This document shows positions 56,801-62,764 of a stretch of 64,000 nt of DNA, piece by piece. Source of the stretch: Breviolum minutum Mf 1.05b.01 (Eukaryota > Sar > Dinophyceae > Suessiales > Symbiodiniaceae); NCBI GenBank assembly GCA_000507305.1, contig DF239270.1:1-64000 (forward strand), given 5' to 3'. The stretch's first letter is position 1, and each line of letters starts with the position of its first letter. Made by a program: the position numbers and the translations under genes. The notes beneath the pieces were generated by a model. That model worked only from the letters and a program-made list of their open reading frames with translations. It was not told the DNA's origin and did not search any database.

Positions 56801-58990
56801 ACTTGTTCTACCAACCTTAGTTGATTGGCACCTTGGGAGGTGGGATACATTCCTGAACCATCCAAACGTATTTTTTGTTGCTGCAGAGAAACCTATTTTT
56901 CCCCTTTGGTGGAGCAAGGGGGCCTGAAACAAGAGATATCAGGATCTGTTAAGCCATTGGTTTTTCGATGAAATATCAATTAGGAAGGGACTTCGTCCAA
57001 CATGACCTGACACTTTAGGTGAAAAGAATCATGTGTATTTGCCTAGTAATAGAGTAAAATGATGTGTATAAGTACATATATATATCATGTGATATCATGT
57101 AATTTATGCTAAATCTATTTTGTCTATGTACTCATAGACACTCCCCAAAACAATATGCCAACAGCCATTCATCCTGATTCATTGGTCTAATTTGGCATGG
57201 ATTCAAAGAAATTCCTGGCTGCGTTGGGAATTCCAAGCCTGCAGGTGCTGAGAACAAGGAACAACTGGAACTTACCGAGAATAAAATCCTGGATGTTGCT
57301 GGGCAGAGTCAAATGGTCTTTTTTTTTGTTTAGCTATGAAGGTGAAGTAATCCAAAGTAGCCCATTTTCAAGCGGATTAAGTAACCCAGTTCCTACTCAG
57401 TCTACTGAGTTCTTGAGACATCCCAGTAGGTGAATACTTATATAATATTGGGGCAGCGATTTGGTGCGGGGGATGATGTATTTAATTGTTTGCCTGAGGA
57501 GCTAAAGAGCCCCAGCATCGTTTAAATGCATCCATGTAGGTCAACATCCCTTCTCTATTCAAGATGTTTTGCTGAACCTCCTTGAATTTGCCGGAATTTC
57601 TTATTCAGCATCTTACCTTCTGAAATTGGTGTGAAAGGATGGAACCAGGTAACAATCGAACTTTTGAATTCCTCTATTCAGTTTTTGAGAACTATGTTGG
57701 CATCATTTAGCCCCAAAACTATCCACTTTTGTAGGTCGTGATAAATCCATGATGGCCATGGGTTGTCGAGATTGTGAAGGTCAAATGAACATCAACATTT
57801 TAACTCTTACAACTCGTTCCTTCCTTCAACATCAAGAAATCACAAGAGTAGTTTTTTCAGCAAAGCTACGAAATCCAATATTCTCATCTATATCATTATA
57901 CAGGAGTATTTTGAAATTATGTAGATTGATTTCCTTAGCTTGAAATTATCTTCAACTCAAATTTCTTTCCCCCAAAAACCATCCATTTCCAATGGCTGCA
58001 TATCAACCCCCGGAACCTGCAAATCTCCCCTTGGAGCCTCCAAGTCCAGGGGGTTGAACCTGTCATCATCGGCTTCTCAGGTTCTCAGCTCCTCACAGGG
58101 TAACATTTTGGAAGATGAAGCGGCGGTACAGGTGGGGGCATCTAAGAATGCTTCGTCGCTGGTGGAATGGAAAATATGCACATTTGATTTTATAGAATGA
58201 GTGATTGGAGATGCCCAAACAAGTAACACATCAACAATCACCAACCTCACACCGCTCAAAATTAACATGGAACCTGAAATCAGCCAATTGAAAAGGAGAA
58301 TCATCTTCCAAACCTCCATTTTTGGGTTCCATGTTAATTTTCCAGTGTAGTCACCAGCTCACCATTCGCTTAAAAAGCCTGATCCTTCTGTAGTTGCCAA
58401 TAGAACCTCGTGCACCAAGGACTCAAAATCACATGGTCAGTGATGGACTCCAAATTCATTAAGGATTAAAGAAGCAGACATATTACGTGCCGCAAAAATC
58501 CTTTTAAGGTCATCATGAGCGGATTTGTTTAAAAGGGACAAGGATAGAAATGAAATGATCTGAATTTGATAGAAAATTGAAGGGTCAACATTATTATGGG
58601 AGATTCGATTGGTACGGGACTTAGACTGGAGTCCCTCAAGAGTTCAAGGAAAATGTGTCTATTATTTCTACGGTGAGCAAAGAAAATGATCTAAAAGAGA
58701 TCCCAAGCAAATATCAAAAGGGTTTTTCAGTCCACGGAGTTATGCCCTGGAGTCTGCCAAAGCTCTTTGAAGGGAGTGTTTGTGTTTGTCATGTCAAGGG
58801 GTTGGGAAGGAAATATCTCTGCCCTGCAGCTTTCTTTTACTCGTTCCCCTAGGGTCCTTAGGGGCAGGTTTGAACGTCATGAGTGCTCATAAAGGAGAAA
58901 ATTTGCCCAACACAGAGTCATAGAAGATTCTCTCTGAGTATACAGTAACAAACATGAAAGTCATGTCACCTCTCAGATATCACGTTGTCG

Positions 58991-59023
<33 letters not shown>

Positions 59024-62000
59024 GTTTGTTTACTAAAACATACTAAAACCAACATGTTTCTTCAACACAATGTTGATTGCCCCATTGAATCCACCGTAGC
59101 ACACTGTTTGCATTTTCCAGGTCTTGTCTGCATCAAAGCAACTGTCGAATGAAATTGTTTGAAGCTCAGTGTGTGAGACACCTCTGGTCGCTGACCCTCA
59201 ATTTGATGGAAGAATGCAACAAAACCAGTAAGGTTGAGGTAGGAAATTATACTTCTGGCAGGTTGAGGAAATTATTGTAATTTGATCAGACGTTAATACT
59301 ATACTGATAAATGTAGATGAAATAGTTTCAGGATACTGTATCTTACATGATAAGGAAAACGCAGTGTGGACAGTATGGACAGTATGGTTATCGTCATACT
59401 TGCCATAGGCTTCGCCAAGTTTTTTCCATCCAACGTTTCCTTTGGTTTGGATGTAGAATCCACTGCATCTTGAGGCACAGAAACAGCTAACAGCAGAAAC
59501 GACTGAACGTCAAATCGACGAAGCACGTCTTCAATATGTCCCTGTGGCGTGCTGCTGGTCATGTTTTGTGTTGTTTTCACACCGTGTGGACGGGAAAGTG
59601 TGGTGAGACAGCCGAATCTCCAGGATCTCTATGAAATTGGCTGCGATAGAATGTGATGGCATTTGAACACTTCCTCTGATGTGGTGGTGCCTAATGCAAG
59701 AATGCATGTGTATATCATACAGTACCGAACAATGCTGATGTACAGTTTCAATCATTCGTACTATTTGCCAGATTATATCATCAACAGTTTGCCAGTCGGC
59801 AGCAACAGAAAAACATCCAAACATGGCATGGGATTTGGTGTGACCCAATGCAATCTCGGTGTTTCTCAATGTCTGTGACTGTAGCCGCCAGGTTTCAAAC
59901 AGCCATCCTTTTCTTTTGCATCGCAGATTTGGCCAACATCGTTTCTTGACTAAAGAACTTTCGATTCATGATTGGCGACTGAAGTTGCCTTTTTGTTGCG
60001 ATGGAAACGTGGGCAACTACTAAAGCACCAAGAAAAACACACAAAAAAAGGGAGATGGACATGGAGACGGTTGGAGAAATTAGTTGGAGAAATTTGTCGA
60101 CATGATTGTGGATCCAAATCTTTCGATAAAATCCAGAAAAAATGGTGACTCACGATTTGTGCAGAGTTAGTTGCGCTTGTATATGTCAAAACAGATTTAT
60201 CAAGAAAAAGTACCGGTTAGTTTCATCATCAATTTATAATGCCAATTTGTTTGAAAACATGAACCTCCCAGTTCTTCAGGAATGTTATTTTGGCATCCAA
60301 TACAACAAGATCTCCAAACTACTCCCCCAATAATCCCTTCCCAAATTTCACCTACAAAAAAAATCTTCAAAATAAGTACCCGGACCCTTTCACCGCCGGC
60401 TGCACGTGCCAAACCTGGCAGGATCCGATGTATCAATATTCCTTGCCATTTTTCATCAATCTCTTCAAAGCTGCTATTTCCAAGTCACAAAAGTCTGATG
60501 ACATTGCCACTTGGTTTGACAACAAATGTCGTTTTTTTTGGATTTCGGGTGGATGTTTTATGGGGGTGGTGCCTAATGAAATTTCAAGGGAAGTTCCTGG
60601 AGTTGTTTTGAAGGTGCTTATATGTGAGGGGTGGGTAAATATGAGTTGGGACAAACAAAAAAGGATTGCTTGTGTGTTGGTAATTATGTTTGTACGTATA
60701 ATTGTCTTGTATTTATCACTACGGTTTTCCGTTTCATGATATCACTAGGCTCTTAGGGTACTTAGTCGTAAATAAGTGCGGGTATGAAAAAGACATGTTA
60801 TGTTTATCATTCATGGTTCTATTTGAAGCCAGCAGTGCAATATTTGCTTTCATTAGTGGTGACTGCAATAAATCTCCGAAGCCTATCACATCGATTTGTG
60901 ACAACTTTCTCATGGCTTAGTCGGGTGTCCCTAAATGGTGCTTATAAGTACAAGTAGGACAATCTGAAAAAGAACAGCTTTATTCAGTTTGGTGAATTGC
61001 TATTACTATCTTCCACTATGTTACTAGAAATGGCCCAGGTCCATAACATCACATATTGTAAAATATGCATCCGGATGTTTGAAGATGTTATTACCCAATG
61101 GGTTTCTATGGAAGTTGTGTATCCAAATGATTTGAAGGTGTTGTCGTGTTGCCATAGTGCCATGGGATTCAGCTAGTCCCAGGCTCAACGCATCTTGATC
61201 CTCAACGACTTCTTCATGGACCGCAAAAGTTTCACGGGTGATATGGAGCCCATAGAAACAAATCAAAAAGTCTTGGCCGAAAACATGAACCTTCAAAAAA
61301 CATATCCGAATGTTTCGAGAATCCTGCTGGATATCCTGTGGGGTGTGTTCTTTTGGATGGAAAAGCTCGATTCTGACGAGGTGGTGCTTCCAGGTTTTCT
61401 TCTTGTGGAATTTTTAATATATATGATTGACTTGCTTGACAATATATCTGCAAAACATCGCGAAACTACCTAACTACTTTTTCGTTGGGCTAGTGGGTAG
61501 AGAGCTATCAACAGTATCAATCAGATCTTCATATTGTCAATCTTTGCACTGGCAGCTGGTAGTTGGACACCAGAGTCCAATCATGGGAGGAGATGCTCTA
61601 CAAAAACATTTGTCGTTCTCTCTTCGAGAAGCACAAGTTGTTGTTCTCCTTTCTACTCACCATGCGCTTGCGCATCACCACTGGCAAGGCTGGCACTGGG
61701 GTTGAGATAAATGCGGTTCAGGGCGAAAGGAAGTTGAACTGTGTGGGTACCTCACTTTGGTTCATCGAAAGTCAGATACTACCGCCAGACTACCGCCATG
61801 GATTTCCATATTACGAAGACCAAATATGTAGTACGGAATCAATCTAAATATGTTGACTCATCATACACGTGTGTGTGAGTGTTGCTTTAACCTTTCACTC
61901 TCAACTAGTGCGAACCCCGAATGAATATCCCTTTTCCCTCCCAAATGGCTTCTATTTACCTGGGGGATCCCATGCTGCTTAGTTGCACAACAAGCATCAT

Positions 62001-62730
62001 TTTTCGGGGGGAGGCCCAGAAGCTTAAACAGACAGGCGGTTGACCTTCATCCCAGGTTGATATAATCAAATAATCAAAAAAAAACACAGAGCCTTGCCCG
62101 ACTTCAAGTGGTAAGTGGCATACAATGGGTCATAGAATGCAATATGTTGATGGAAGGAATATTCAACAGAAGCCTTAAGCATAGATATATACAATTTGTT
62201 GCATGATTCAAAGATTCATGATTAAAGTATTGAGTATCCTTCCAACAAACAGTGTTTGCTATATGTCCCTCTTGTTTTTTGCACACATCACACAACGAAA
62301 GTGGCAGAAGATGATGGTTTGCTCAATCTTTTATAGTGAGTCGCAGCAAGGTCTCCATGTCTGACTATCGCTTCCTCATGACTGGTGGCACGGCCATGGA
62401 GGACTGTTTTTGGGACCAAGCATCATTTATCAGCATATGCTTTGATTATAGTATCATTTATTTGTGATTATATATAGTTGTTAACTAGGTAATATTTACC
62501 AACCTCTTTGGGAACAATTCCCCTGCTCAACTACGTCTTAAGTTGATGTCATTAGACATCACTCTGGTCAAGGCAAGAAAATGATGATGAAAGTTCACCG
62601 ACACTAGGCGTTTTTTATTGCAATGGGGTTTGCAGAGAGACCTGCATTGCACAAACATGTGATTTTCTCTATATATGTGTCTCCGTTTCACTTTGCAAGA
62701 AACATTGGTGAAGGACACCCCTTCTTACTT

Positions 62731-62764
<34 letters not shown>

